Origin: an uncultured Clostridia bacterium
GTDB taxonomy: Bacteria; Bacillota; Clostridia; Oscillospirales; Ruminococcaceae
Direction: 5' to 3'
NCBI GenBank assembly: GCA_947628385.1
Contig: CANQZS010000017.1
Span: 1 to 16,017, forward strand
DNA: 16,017 nt
The notes beneath the pieces are model-generated. The model was given only the letters and a program-made list of their open reading frames with translations, ran no database searches and was not told the DNA's origin. Below, one piece after another: positions 7,429-15,889 of this stretch. Each line of letters begins with the position of its first letter. The stretch's first letter is position 1. The position numbers and the translations under genes were made by a program.

Positions 7429-10400
7429 ATGGATGTTTCCGAAAAAAGATTCGAGTATGATATAGAACAATTTCTCATTACGAAAGGCGGATATCAGCAG
7501 TTTGTCGGACAGGATAAGGACGGCAACTGGGTACATAACCGTCAGCACGATATTGAGAAGTGCATCTATATGGATGTGCTGTGCGAATTTATTGCCAAGA
7601 CACAGCCGAAAGAATGGTCAAGATACGAGAAGTATTACGGTGATAAGGCACAGGACAAGCTTTACACAAGGTTGGAGCGGGAGATAACCAACGAAGGACT
7701 CATTTCTGTTCTCCGCAACGGCATAACCGACATGGGCGTAAAACTGAAATTATGCTATTTCAAGCCGGATTCAAACCTGAATGAAACGCTGAACGAACAG
7801 TATGCCGCGAATATTCTCGGATGTACACGACAGTTTCGGTATTCTACGAACAACACAAACACGATCGATATGGTTCTTTCCGTCAACGGCATCCCGGTCG
7901 TTTCCATAGAATTGAAAAATCAGTTAAAAGGGCAGGATGTATGGAGCGCTATGGAACAGTACAAGAAGGATCGCAGTCCAAAGGAATTTGCGTTTCGACT
8001 TGACCACCGTTTCCTCGTGTACTTTGCCGTTGATTTGTACGAGGCAAGGATGACGACCCAACTGAAAGGCAACGAAACATTTTTTGTTCCTTTTAATATG
8101 GGTTCAAACGGTGCCGGTGCAAAAGGCGGAGCAGGAAACCCCGTGAATAATGACGGGTACGATACCCACTATATTTGGGAGGAAGTTTTAGAGAGAGAGT
8201 CTCTGCTTGATATTCTTCACCGTTTCATTTCTCATGTCAGGGAAAAAGAGGAAGAAACAAAGAACGGTGTCAAAAGGACGGTAATTAAAGAAAAAATTAT
8301 TTTCCCCAGGTTCCATCAATACGATGTGGTGAAGAAAGTTGTTGCCGACGTGCGTGAAAAAGGTCCCGGCACAAATTATCTGATCGAACACTCGGCAGGT
8401 TCAGGAAAATCGAACTCAATCGCCTGGATCGCTTACCGCCTGGCATCGCTGCATGATAAGAACGACAAAAGCATTTTTGATTCGGTGATCGTCGTGACGA
8501 ACCGTGTCGTTCTTGACAGCCAGCTTCAGGATACGATCAACAGTTTTGAGCATATCCCCGGTTTGCTTGAATGTATCGATGAAAAGAAGCACTCCCGTGA
8601 TTTAGCGGAAGCTCTTAACGATAAAAAACGGATCATCATTTGTACTATTCAGAAGTTTCTTTTTGCATATAAGGATATAGAGAAGATCACCGGAAGGAAA
8701 TTTGCCGTCATCGTCGATGAAGCACATCAGGGACAAAGCGGAGAATCGGCAAAGACCTTGCGCCGCAGCTTAATTGATATAGGCGTCGCCGTGAAAAACT
8801 ATGCCGAAGAAGAGGGCATTGACGAGTCAGAGGTCGACGTGTACGACGAATATGTCGCCGCCGTGATCGGTCAGGGAAAGCATGAGAACCAGTCATTCTT
8901 TGCATTTACAGCGACTCCAAAGGGAGAATCCCTTGAACTGTTTGGCGTTCCCGAATTCAGTCCAGCAGAGGGAAAAACTGTTCACAGACCGTTCCATGTT
9001 TATTCGATGCGGCAGGCGATCGAAGAGGGGTTTATCCTTGATGTACTGGCAAACTATACAACGATCAAAGAGGCGTTCAAGCTGATCAAAGTATCCGAAG
9101 ATAATCCGGAGCTGATCGAAGGTCCGGCTTCCAGAGCATTATTCAAATACTACAAAAAGCATGGTTACACAATTACTCAGAAGACGGAAATGATCATGAC
9201 AAACTTCCTTGAAAACTGCCGATACCAGATCGGCGGTAAAGGGAAGGCTATGGTGGTTGCCGACAGCCGCGCCAATGCCGTCCGTTATTACTTTGCAATT
9301 AAGCAATATTTGGCGGAGCACGCGGAAGAAGCTAAGGGATGCAATGTGATGATCGCTTTTTCCGGTGAGGTTTCCCTTGAGGATATGCCATCCGAAAAAC
9401 CTTATACTGAGGCTTCCATGAACCTTGACGAAAACGGCAAGTACATCACAACTGACAAAAAATTCCGTGAGGCATTCCACTCGGATAAGTATAACATCCT
9501 TGTTGTGGCAAACAAATACCAAACAGGATTTGATGAGCCGCTGCTCCATACAATGTATGTGGATAAGAAGCTCAAGGATATAACTGCCGTACAGACTCTT
9601 TCCCGTTTGAACAGAACCGCTCCCGGGAAGGATGGCACGTTTGTGCTCGACTTTGAGAACACAGAGGAAGATATCAAAAAAGCTTTCATGCCGTTTTACG
9701 AAGAGACGACGATGGAGGGCGATTCCGACATCAACAGAGTATATGACCTCAGGAAAAAGATTGCAGAGTTTATGCTTTACAGCTATGACGATGTAATTGC
9801 CTTTACGGAATTTATGAGCAAACACGGCGGTGCCGCGCAAAGCACGACATCAATCGGCAAGCTTGCCGGGCTTGTCCGTCCGGCGATTGAACGGTTCCAG
9901 CAATTAAGCGATGATGATCAGGACCAAGTACGGGACTATATTAGAAAATTTAACGGTGCATATTCCTATGTAACGCAGCTCGTCAGATTGCATGACAGGG
10001 AATTGTTCAATGAATTCCAGTACACAAGCAACCTTGTCCGCCTGCTGCCTCGCGGGAGAATCGAAATCGTTGACATTGAAGATAAGATCAGACTGGAGTA
10101 TGCAAAGCTGACGGAAACTTTCTCCGGTCAGATCAGATTAAACGAGAAATCCCCTGTATTTGTTCCCGGAGGTTCGATCAAGCCCAAAGTACCCAGCAAA
10201 AAGCAGGATACCTTGCAGAATATTATTGATAAAGTCAACGAGCGCTTCGAAGGTGAGTTTACCGACGCTGACAGAGTTATCATTGAAGGCATTTATCAGA
10301 TGTTCATGAGAGATTCGGACGTAAAGAAATTTAAGAAGTATGCAAAGGACAATTCTACAGAGATGTTTGTGAAATCTCTTTTCCCGGACAAATTCAGAGA

Positions 10401-10527
10401 TATTGTCTCTCAATGCTTCTTTGACAACAACGAAGCATTCCAAAAGCTGTTCAATGATCCGGATTTTTACCAGAAGGTTCAGGAAGAAATGGCAAAAGAG
10501 CTTTATAAGGCTTTACGGAAAGACTGA
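7429..10527 (+). CDS. hsdR: Type I restriction enzyme endonuclease/translocase subunit R
   Basis: HsdR cuts unmethylated DNA after ATP-driven translocation. The N-terminal PD-(D/E)xK nuclease is visible as Asp147 followed by E161-L-K163 in IPVVSIELKNQL. Superfamily 2 helicase motifs follow in order: Walker A HSAGSGKSNS (321-330), DEAH box 430-433, TATP motif III (494-497), and motif VI QTLSRLNRTAPG (722-733). The C-terminal 250 residues are the helical part expected to dock on HsdM/HsdS. At 1032 residues it is full length with no frameshift. The Shine-Dalgarno AGGGGG (7416-7421) lies inside the end of the preceding gene, 7 nt before the ATG. All catalytic residues I can check are present, so the enzyme is probably active. 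Confidence 0.97.
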   Translation: MDVSEKRFEYDIEQFLITKGGYQQFVGQDKDGNWVHNRQHDIEKCIYMDVLCEFIAKTQPKEWSRYEKYYGDKAQDKLYTRLEREITNEGLISVLRNGITDMGVKLKLCYFKPDSNLNETLNEQYAANILGCTRQFRYSTNNTNTIDMVLSVNGIPVVSIELKNQLKGQDVWSAMEQYKKDRSPKEFAFRLDHRFLVYFAVDLYEARMTTQLKGNETFFVPFNMGSNGAGAKGGAGNPVNNDGYDTHYIWEEVLERESLLDILHRFISHVREKEEETKNGVKRTVIKEKIIFPRFHQYDVVKKVVADVREKGPGTNYLIEHSAGSGKSNSIAWIAYRLASLHDKNDKSIFDSVIVVTNRVVLDSQLQDTINSFEHIPGLLECIDEKKHSRDLAEALNDKKRIIICTIQKFLFAYKDIEKITGRKFAVIVDEAHQGQSGESAKTLRRSLIDIGVAVKNYAEEEGIDESEVDVYDEYVAAVIGQGKHENQSFFAFTATPKGESLELFGVPEFSPAEGKTVHRPFHVYSMRQAIEEGFILDVLANYTTIKEAFKLIKVSEDNPELIEGPASRALFKYYKKHGYTITQKTEMIMTNFLENCRYQIGGKGKAMVVADSRANAVRYYFAIKQYLAEHAEEAKGCNVMIAFSGEVSLEDMPSEKPYTEASMNLDENGKYITTDKKFREAFHSDKYNILVVANKYQTGFDEPLLHTMYVDKKLKDITAVQTLSRLNRTAPGKDGTFVLDFENTEEDIKKAFMPFYEETTMEGDSDINRVYDLRKKIAEFMLYSYDDVIAFTEFMSKHGGAAQSTTSIGKLAGLVRPAIERFQQLSDDDQDQVRDYIRKFNGAYSYVTQLVRLHDRELFNEFQYTSNLVRLLPRGRIEIVDIEDKIRLEYAKLTETFSGQIRLNEKSPVFVPGGSIKPKVPSKKQDTLQNIIDKVNERFEGEFTDADRVIIEGIYQMFMRDSDVKKFKKYAKDNSTEMFVKSLFPDKFRDIVSQCFFDNNEAFQKLFNDPDFYQKVQEEMAKELYKALRKD

Positions 10528-10532
10528 CGAAT

Positions 10533-11084
10533 ATGACTTGCAGAATAATACGCAGCAGCAGAAAAACTATGAGTTTGGTTGTAAAAGCGGATGAACTGAT
10601 CATAAAAGCACCTCTGCAAGCCTCCGATGCAGAAATCAATATGTTCATTCTAAAGCATAAGGCATGGATCGAAAAGAACCTGAACCTGGCTGCGGAACGG
10701 AAAAAGGAGATAGATGCTTTGGAGCCTCTTTCATTAGAGGAAATTCAAGCGCTTGCAGAACAGGCGTTAAAGATCATCCCGGAACGAGTGCAGTACTTTG
10801 CTCCTAAGGTTGGAGTAACCTATGGCAGAATAACGATACGCAATCAACGCTCAAGATGGGGCAGTTGCTCCGCAAAGGGAAATCTGAATTTCAACTGCCT
10901 TTTGATGCTGACACCGCCGGAAGTGATCGACAGTGTAGTCGTACATGAACTTTGCCACCGTAAAGAGATGAACCATTCAGAGAAATTCTATGAAGAGGTT
11001 CTAAGGGTGATGCCCGACTATTGGACTTGGGACAAGTGGCTCAAGGAAAACGGTGACTTATTGATGAAACGGATGACGAGGTAA
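10533..11084 (+). CDS. YgjP-like (DUF45) zinc metallopeptidase
   Basis: A 183-residue protein of the YgjP/DUF45 family (M48-like). Zinc ligands are clear: HELCH at 138-142 with Glu139 as the likely general base, and a third His148 in N-H-S (147-149). The family signature RSRWGSCS precedes it at 106-113. The N-terminus (TCRIIRSSRKTMSLVVKADE) matches the usual beta-rich start, somewhat shorter than many relatives of about 230 residues. It starts 5 nt after the hsdR stop with only a weak upstream purine run (GGAAAG, 10516-10521), suggesting coupling. Genes of this family often sit beside Type I hsdR genes; a role in turnover or control of the restriction complex is possible but unproven. Some databases label the family as a UTP pyrophosphatase, which the motif does not suggest. 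Confidence 0.9.
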   Translation: MTCRIIRSSRKTMSLVVKADELIIKAPLQASDAEINMFILKHKAWIEKNLNLAAERKKEIDALEPLSLEEIQALAEQALKIIPERVQYFAPKVGVTYGRITIRNQRSRWGSCSAKGNLNFNCLLMLTPPEVIDSVVVHELCHRKEMNHSEKFYEEVLRVMPDYWTWDKWLKENGDLLMKRMTR

Positions 11085-11089
11085 GCGAG

Positions 11090-12079
11090 TTGGATAACGA
11101 CAGCAAATTAAGGCTTCTCTATATCGAGAAAATGCTTCGTGATACGGATGAGGCACATCCTCTCACAAACGCGGAAATGATGCAAATCCTTGCTGATCAG
11201 TATGGAATTTCTACGCACCGCACAACTGTTCCGGCAGATATTGATATTCTTATCAAGTCAGGTCTGGAAATAGAAATTATTGAATCGAAGCCTAAGAAAT
11301 ATTATCTGAATGATTATGCGAGGACATTTAGTCTGCCGGAATTAAAAGTGCTTGTTGATGCGGTTGCTTCTGCTAAATTCATAACTAAGAAAAAGAGCGA
11401 TGAACTTATCGAAAAAATCGTTACGCTTGGCACGCCTTCTGATGCTCCTTCGCTGAAAAGAAATTTATGGTCTGAGGGCAGAATCAGGCAGGAAGAAAAC
11501 GAACGAATTTATGTTGTCATAGATGTGGTCAATCAGGCTATCAACGAGAGCAAGAAGATCTCGTTTCAGTATTTTCAATACGATGTGAAAAAAGAACAGA
11601 AATTAAAACATGACGGTGTACCGTACAAATTCTCGCCCTATGCACTTGTGTGGAACGGTGACTATTATTACATGATCGGATACAGCGAAAAGCATGCGGG
11701 AACTGGCAATTTCAGAGTCGACCGCATCGCAAAAGCGCCGCATATTCTCGATGAAGATGCCGTTCCCATGCCAGATGATTTTGATATTTCTGAATATACA
11801 AACGGTATGCTGCGTATGTACAACAGTCAGCGATATGATGTGGTCCTCATATGTGACAACAGCGTTATGGATGCTGTCATAGATAAGTTCGGCAAAAACG
11901 CAAGAACATATGCGTATGATATGACCTCATTCAAGCTGGAGGTCAATGTGGCGGTAAATCATGTTTTTCTGAGCTGGGTGTTCGGTTTTGAAGGTAAAGT
12001 GAAGATCAAATCTCCAAGCAATGTTGAACAACAGTACCGTGACATGGTCAAAAATGCCGCAGAAAACCTTGAACTGTAA
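11090..12079 (+). CDS. WYL-domain transcriptional regulator
   Basis: A 329-residue regulator with an N-terminal winged helix (about 1-75, KLRLLYIEKMLRDTDEAHPL then the HTH), a WYL domain (about 140-215, with FSPYALVWNGDYYYMIGYS at 181-199 and FRVDRI at 208-213) and a C-terminal WCX region. WYL domains are thought to sense nucleic acids or nucleotides and are frequent next to phage-defence genes. The start is TTG at 11090, supported by GAGGT (11078-11082) 7 nt upstream, inside the end of the ygjP-like gene, and by the usual start of the family. An in-frame TGA at 11054 excludes a much longer form. Placed last in the operon with a weak start codon, it may be made at low level and act as a repressor or damage-responsive switch for the cassette (inference). 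Confidence 0.9.
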   Translation: MDNDSKLRLLYIEKMLRDTDEAHPLTNAEMMQILADQYGISTHRTTVPADIDILIKSGLEIEIIESKPKKYYLNDYARTFSLPELKVLVDAVASAKFITKKKSDELIEKIVTLGTPSDAPSLKRNLWSEGRIRQEENERIYVVIDVVNQAINESKKISFQYFQYDVKKEQKLKHDGVPYKFSPYALVWNGDYYYMIGYSEKHAGTGNFRVDRIAKAPHILDEDAVPMPDDFDISEYTNGMLRMYNSQRYDVVLICDNSVMDAVIDKFGKNARTYAYDMTSFKLEVNVAVNHVFLSWVFGFEGKVKIKSPSNVEQQYRDMVKNAAENLEL

Positions 12080-12106
12080 TAGATATAATGAAACTTGGAG
12101 TGGTGC

Positions 12107-13285
12107 GTGAAACAGATGAGTGACTGTACAGACAAAATTGTTTTCAAGGGGAAACTCTGTTTTTTCAAACTGATCTCCAATATTTTTTGCGGTGACCTGG
12201 AGCCGGAACCGGAAGACATCGTAGAGCAGCATCTGAGTATCCGCGCGGACGGTCGTGTGTGGGTATCACTTTACCGATTCGTAGAGGGAACGGGGCTCAA
12301 AAAATCCGGATCAAGGCAGGTCAGAATTGCGCAGAGTCAGGCGGAGGAGATCCTCTCGCTGATCGGAGATCATTTCGACACGAATAAAACAGATCGTTTT
12401 GACGACGATGCCGGCGAATGGAATATAGAGGTGAAGACGGACGACGGGGAGAAATATAATCGGCGCGGTTCGTTCGTTTCGCTCAGCGCCGATCTGAATA
12501 GGATCTCGTATATTATTCGTGATTGCTTGGACATGCCTGATCTCTTTTGCTTTGACGGTGTATATAAAGAGGACAGGATAGACAGCGTCAGGATCGATTA
12601 TCATCGGGTGATCAAGATCTCCGCCGATTTAAATACAGACGGATCAGCACGGGATTTTGTTACGTTGGATTATAACGAGCATCTTTATATCGACAGAAAA
12701 ACGGGAACAATCGAGCATTTTCAAAAGGTCGGACAGGAGTGTGACATTATGCACACTTATCATCTCGGAGAGGGAGTTGCCTGCCTGCTCGATGAATACG
12801 ACGCCGGTGATTTTCTTTCGGATATAGAAGGCAATCCCGACGATGCTGTAGACGATCCGCTTGATACGGCGACATACGGCGCGGAAATAAGGTTCAGATA
12901 TTCGGAGCCGAGATGCTTTTCCGGATCATACGATAAAAAATCATTGCCGGAAGATTGGCCTTTCTTTATCGAGGGTCTATGTGATTATTTGAGCTTCTAC
13001 GAGTCGGGGCAGATCATGGATCCGCGCATATACGGGCGAGTGAAACGGCGGAGCGGCAACTATATGTTTGTCTTCGTGACTTTCGGAGAAAGCGGACAGG
13101 AGTACAGTTATCTGTGCGATGATGAGAATGTTTCCGAAGGGGACTGCGTCCTTGTCCCGGTGGGGAAGGGCGACAAGGAAACGGTCGCGACCGTTGCGAA
13201 GATAGAATATCATCCTGCCGATGAAGCGCCGTATCCGATAGACAAAATCAAAAGTGTCATCCGTGTGGTCGACGAGGAAGAATAG
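12107..13285 (+). CDS. Unrecognised 392-residue protein
   Basis: I do not recognise the overall family. I chose GTG at 12107 because GGAG (12097-12100) lies 6 nt before it; TTG at 12095 would overlap that site, and ATG at 12116 is the other option. There is no signal peptide or membrane segment. The protein is acidic and rich in beta-type patterns. The last 75 residues (YLCDDENVSEGDCVLVPVG, then KIEYHPADEAPYPIDKIK) look like a small beta-barrel module that recurs at the ends of clostridial proteins; I recall no function for it. It lies 27 bp after the WYL gene with no terminator between, so it could be the last gene of the defence operon. It is visibly less AT-rich than the genes on both sides, which hints at a different origin. 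Confidence 0.8.
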   Translation: MKQMSDCTDKIVFKGKLCFFKLISNIFCGDLEPEPEDIVEQHLSIRADGRVWVSLYRFVEGTGLKKSGSRQVRIAQSQAEEILSLIGDHFDTNKTDRFDDDAGEWNIEVKTDDGEKYNRRGSFVSLSADLNRISYIIRDCLDMPDLFCFDGVYKEDRIDSVRIDYHRVIKISADLNTDGSARDFVTLDYNEHLYIDRKTGTIEHFQKVGQECDIMHTYHLGEGVACLLDEYDAGDFLSDIEGNPDDAVDDPLDTATYGAEIRFRYSEPRCFSGSYDKKSLPEDWPFFIEGLCDYLSFYESGQIMDPRIYGRVKRRSGNYMFVFVTFGESGQEYSYLCDDENVSEGDCVLVPVGKGDKETVATVAKIEYHPADEAPYPIDKIKSVIRVVDEEE

Positions 13286-13322
13286 ACATAACGAGAACAG
13301 ATGATGTAAGAAAGGGGGCATG

Positions 13323-13336
13323 TCCGTGGACACGGA
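13323..13336. repeat. Small hairpin after the unknown gene
   Basis: TCCGT-GGAC-ACGGA forms a perfect 5 bp stem with a 4-nt loop, 38 bp past the stop of the upstream gene. No T-run follows, so it is at best a weak terminator or an RNA 3'-end structure. Confidence 0.3.
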
Positions 13337-13404
13337 AATACACCCAAACCGCTCGACAATTAAAAGCATTTTTGGGGGCTTTGAACTGATTCATGCAGTC
13401 GCAT

Positions 13405-13454
13405 TTGACACGACAAAAACTGTCCTACAAAAACGACGAGTTTTAGTATATCCT
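13405..13454 (+). promoter_or_regulatory. Upstream element copy 1 with promoter
   Basis: A 32 bp block (13405-13436) beginning TTGACACGACAAAAAC and continuing TGTCCTACAAAAACGA is 30/32 identical to 14967-14998. A -10-like TATCCT (13449-13454) starts 13 bp after the block, and TACAAA within it (13426-13431) is at -35 distance (17 bp). The block also holds two direct ACAAAAAC boxes 14 bp apart. The start codon at 13486 lies 31 bp beyond the -10. Conservation and equal spacing in both copies argue for a shared activator or sigma site. Confidence 0.65.
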
Positions 13455-13485
13455 TAATAGTAGAAAGTATGAGGAGGCACGGCAG

Positions 13486-14742
13486 ATGACGAATTCAGAG
13501 AAAATTGTCAAATTTATCAAAGACTGCTTTGAGAAATATTCGCTTAATCTTCAGGAGTATTTCTACTATAACTTTGACGGCTTTGAACTTGAAGAAATCG
13601 TATGGACGGATCAGAACGGTCAAATTATGCCGGGGATAGTTACACGCGCAAGTGAAATTTTGGGACTTAATGCCGAGGATATTATTGCAGTCAATGAGGA
13701 CGCAATAGATAAATGGTTGATAAAATATCCTTACTATTTTCTCATTGCACCATATAAGTTTGCTTACGAAAGAACTTTTTATGGTGAAGGATTCGATAAA
13801 ATACATCTAATTGAGACAATTTTTGAGGTTAAATCAGAGGATCCTTACCCGCTTCGGTACAATTATAATGACGTTACATCTCGAATGATTGATGAGCTCA
13901 AGGAAATTGATAAAAGCATACCTGGAACGTATCACAAAGGGGCATCCATTACGAAGTTACAGATTACAACGGAAAATTTCTGCCATTTTGATGATATCAA
14001 AAAGATGACGGAATGCTTTATTTCCATGGTACATAGAGTGATAGACCTTTTTATTCATGCGATCGATTCGGGGTTAAGTCAAGAAGAAAAGAATGAGTAT
14101 AACCTTCTTGTATCTACACTTGGAGTAAGAGATAGGTTTTTTACAAATGGGTACCTTTATTATGATGGCCTGATTAAAGCAAAGGAATTATATCAAGGAA
14201 TCACAAAAGAAAACTTCTATGACGTAATTGTATTGCGGAGAGGGCTTGAATTTAAGCCGTGGCGCTGCGTGGAGTTTGTGCTTGATGAAGACCTTGTAAA
14301 ACGATACTTAGCTATTATGCCGGAGGCAAAACGGGAAATGCGGGAATTCGCAGTAGCAGTTTCCCAGTTCGATTGTTTCTTCATATGGTCTGATGCGAAA
14401 CCGATACATTTTTCTCCCGAAGAGGAAGAAGAGCTTGAATATATCAGTGAAATTTTGATGGAGGAACCTATTCCGCCGGAGCAGCGAGCAAAAGAGCCAA
14501 CAGAGATATATGTGGGAAAAAAGAAGACTGAATTAAACGGTGACGATTTAACTGCCGATAGGCTTTTATCCTATTGCAGACCGGTTAAACTTGGCGGACT
14601 TAAAGTTCAGTCAATAATAATGCCTGATATCAACGAACGTCTCAGACATATAAATTATTTGCGTGGTCGAGTGCCGAACAATAACTTCATTGAACAGGTG
14701 ACAGAAGAAATAAACAAAAAAGAAGGCAATCAATATGAGTGA
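13486..14742 (+). CDS. Unrecognised 418-residue protein
   Basis: The start is firm: AGGAGG (13472-13477) lies 8 nt before the ATG. The protein is soluble-looking, without signal peptide, membrane segment or Cys cluster, and rich in Glu, Tyr and Phe. Near 53-67 the segment ASEILGLNAEDIIAV looks like a helix pair that could pack like an HTH, but this is weak. An acidic run (SPEEEEELEYISEILMEE) lies near 327-344, probably a flexible linker to the last 75 residues. The gene overlaps the next one, a small XRE-type regulator, by 8 bp, so the two are translated together and may work as a pair. I cannot assign a reaction. Its promoter carries the 32 bp element also found before the zinc-ribbon gene. 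Confidence 0.82.
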   Translation: MTNSEKIVKFIKDCFEKYSLNLQEYFYYNFDGFELEEIVWTDQNGQIMPGIVTRASEILGLNAEDIIAVNEDAIDKWLIKYPYYFLIAPYKFAYERTFYGEGFDKIHLIETIFEVKSEDPYPLRYNYNDVTSRMIDELKEIDKSIPGTYHKGASITKLQITTENFCHFDDIKKMTECFISMVHRVIDLFIHAIDSGLSQEEKNEYNLLVSTLGVRDRFFTNGYLYYDGLIKAKELYQGITKENFYDVIVLRRGLEFKPWRCVEFVLDEDLVKRYLAIMPEAKREMREFAVAVSQFDCFFIWSDAKPIHFSPEEEEELEYISEILMEEPIPPEQRAKEPTEIYVGKKKTELNGDDLTADRLLSYCRPVKLGGLKVQSIIMPDINERLRHINYLRGRVPNNNFIEQVTEEINKKEGNQYE

Positions 14743-14956
14743 TATTGATGCCACCAAATATGCCGGCGAAGTACTTAGAAGGCTAATAAAAGAAAATTAT
14801 CTGTCACAAGAGGAATTTGCGTTTGAATTTGGCGCAGATATTCGTACAATCAGCAGGTACATAAATGAAGGAATCGGAAAAGTGCTCACCATTCAGGAGT
14901 TGGCGATGTTCTTCAATGTTAGCCTGAGAGAATTCTTTCCAGACACGATAGATTGA
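14735..14956 (+). CDS. Small XRE-family helix-turn-helix protein
   Basis: A 73-residue protein made of one HTH domain. LSQEEFAFEFGADIRTISRY (23-42) is a typical XRE helix-turn-helix, and KVLTIQELAMFFNVSLREFF closes the fold. It starts inside the 418-residue gene (8 bp overlap, frame shifted) with GAAGG about 8 nt upstream, so its amount is tied to that protein. It probably binds DNA. The nearby repeated 32 bp elements, one before its own transcript and one just after its stop, are candidate targets, but this is inference. An antitoxin-like role toward the upstream product is another possibility. Confidence 0.85.
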   Translation: MSDIDATKYAGEVLRRLIKENYLSQEEFAFEFGADIRTISRYINEGIGKVLTIQELAMFFNVSLREFFPDTID

Positions 14957-14966
14957 ATGTCGGTAC

Positions 14967-15016
14967 TTGATACGACAAAACCTGTCCTACAAAAACGATG
15001 CTCCTTTTGCTATTAT
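14967..15016 (+). promoter_or_regulatory. Upstream element copy 2 with promoter
   Basis: The second copy of the 32 bp block (14967-14998) differs from copy 1 at two positions. TATTAT (15011-15016) starts 13 bp after the block, exactly as in copy 1, with TACAAA (14988-14993) 17 bp upstream. The start codon at 15046 follows 29 bp later. The copy begins 10 bp after the XRE gene stop and should drive the zinc-ribbon gene and its followers. Confidence 0.65.
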
Positions 15017-15045
15017 ATATTTAGAAAGCGAAAGGAGCGCATGAT

Positions 15046-15372
15046 ATGGGCTGGGCAAAGTACGCGGAGGATAACTTCGAAATCATAAATGAACGGTTTT
15101 CACAGATGGAGGAACGAAAAAGCCATTACACAACTGAGCTGGTCACAATAAAATTGACCGTTAACAACTCATCTGTGGTAAAAGCTGAGAAAGTATCTGC
15201 TACAGTCAAGCGTGAGGAAAAATGCATAATTTGCAAGGATTGTGGCAAAGTGTTTATCTTTTCCGTTCGAGATCAACTTTTTTATGATAAAATGGGTTGG
15301 AATCCACCGAAAAGATGCAGGACATGCAGAGAGCAACGCAAAAATCAACACATCATTTGTCCGGCATATTAA
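15046..15372 (+). CDS. Zinc-ribbon domain protein
   Basis: A 108-residue protein whose second half is a zinc ribbon: C-I-I-C-K-D-C-G near 61-68, then WNPPKRCRTCREQRK (84-98), giving Cys pairs of a zf-trcl-like probable zinc-ribbon. The spacing phrase FSVRDQLFYDKMGWNPPKRC is characteristic of that small family. The N-terminal 55 residues are a helical piece followed by a beta-like stretch, with no recognisable domain. AGGAG at 15033-15037 sits 8 nt before the ATG; the ATG at 15041 is out of frame. Function is unknown; nucleic-acid or protein binding is plausible. It is 12 bp upstream of the Cys/His-rich gene and likely in one operon with it. Confidence 0.85.
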   Translation: MGWAKYAEDNFEIINERFSQMEERKSHYTTELVTIKLTVNNSSVVKAEKVSATVKREEKCIICKDCGKVFIFSVRDQLFYDKMGWNPPKRCRTCREQRKNQHIICPAY

Positions 15373-15384
15373 GAGGTGGAGAGA

Positions 15385-15888
15385 ATGGAAAAAATAGTCT
15401 ATTCATCATCGGAAAATCTATATGCCGAATATGAAAAGACCAGTCCGTCAGCCTATTCAAGAAGAAGTATAACGGGCGCAGTCATAGGATGTAGCAAATG
15501 TGTTGGATACTGCCAGTATCACGGTCATCCGGGATTCTTGACAAAAGAGCAGAGAAGGCAGCACGACTGCCTGAAAAAAGGCTGTTACTATTACATCGAA
15601 AAGCGGAAAGATCGCAGACCGATTCTTCCGGCTACTAAGGATTACTCGCCATTAGTTTTATCTCAAATTCGACAAGTTATGACCGATGAAGCGGTTAAAG
15701 TGATCCGGGTGAAATGTATAGGGATGCAGGAGTACATAGCCTACTATGTAACAATAACGAGGGACTATTCTTTCGAGGAATGTAAACTGAAGCTTCGGGA
15801 GGAACACGGGATGACCGTGAGTTTCGTGAATTTGAATTACGATTTTGACACTTGTGTCGATCTGCTGTATGCCGAACAGGAGGAGTGA
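15385..15888 (+). CDS. Cys/His-rich conserved protein, probably zinc-binding
   Basis: A 167-residue protein. I chose ATG 15385 over GTG 15376 because the AGAGG Shine-Dalgarno (15372-15376) lies 8 nt before it and overlaps the GTG. Residues 34-66 hold a dense Cys/His set: G-C-S-K-C-V-G-Y-C-Q-Y-H-G-H-P-G-F-L-T, then H-D-C-L-K-K-G-C-Y-Y-Y, enough ligands for one or two zinc sites. The C-terminal 80 residues are mixed alpha/beta without a known motif. I do not recognise a named family. Its placement between a zinc-ribbon gene and an EF-hand-like gene suggests a small operon of metal-binding proteins. Confidence 0.8.
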   Translation: MEKIVYSSSENLYAEYEKTSPSAYSRRSITGAVIGCSKCVGYCQYHGHPGFLTKEQRRQHDCLKKGCYYYIEKRKDRRPILPATKDYSPLVLSQIRQVMTDEAVKVIRVKCIGMQEYIAYYVTITRDYSFEECKLKLREEHGMTVSFVNLNYDFDTCVDLLYAEQEE

Positions 15889-15889
15889 A

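Noticed and set aside
9139..9840. 233-codon open frame on the minus strand
   Set aside because: It is a shadow of hsdR, whose helicase motifs lie in the plus frame.
13361..13385. AAAGC/GCTTT hairpin as a terminator
   Set aside because: The stem is only 5 AT-rich pairs and there is no T-run in the forward direction.
13320..13457. 45-codon open frame reading DTTKTVLQKR, and a matching frame at 14957
   Set aside because: Both read through the 32 bp upstream element; outside that block the frames are unrelated, and the second runs into the zinc-ribbon gene. A DNA-level promoter element explains the similarity better.
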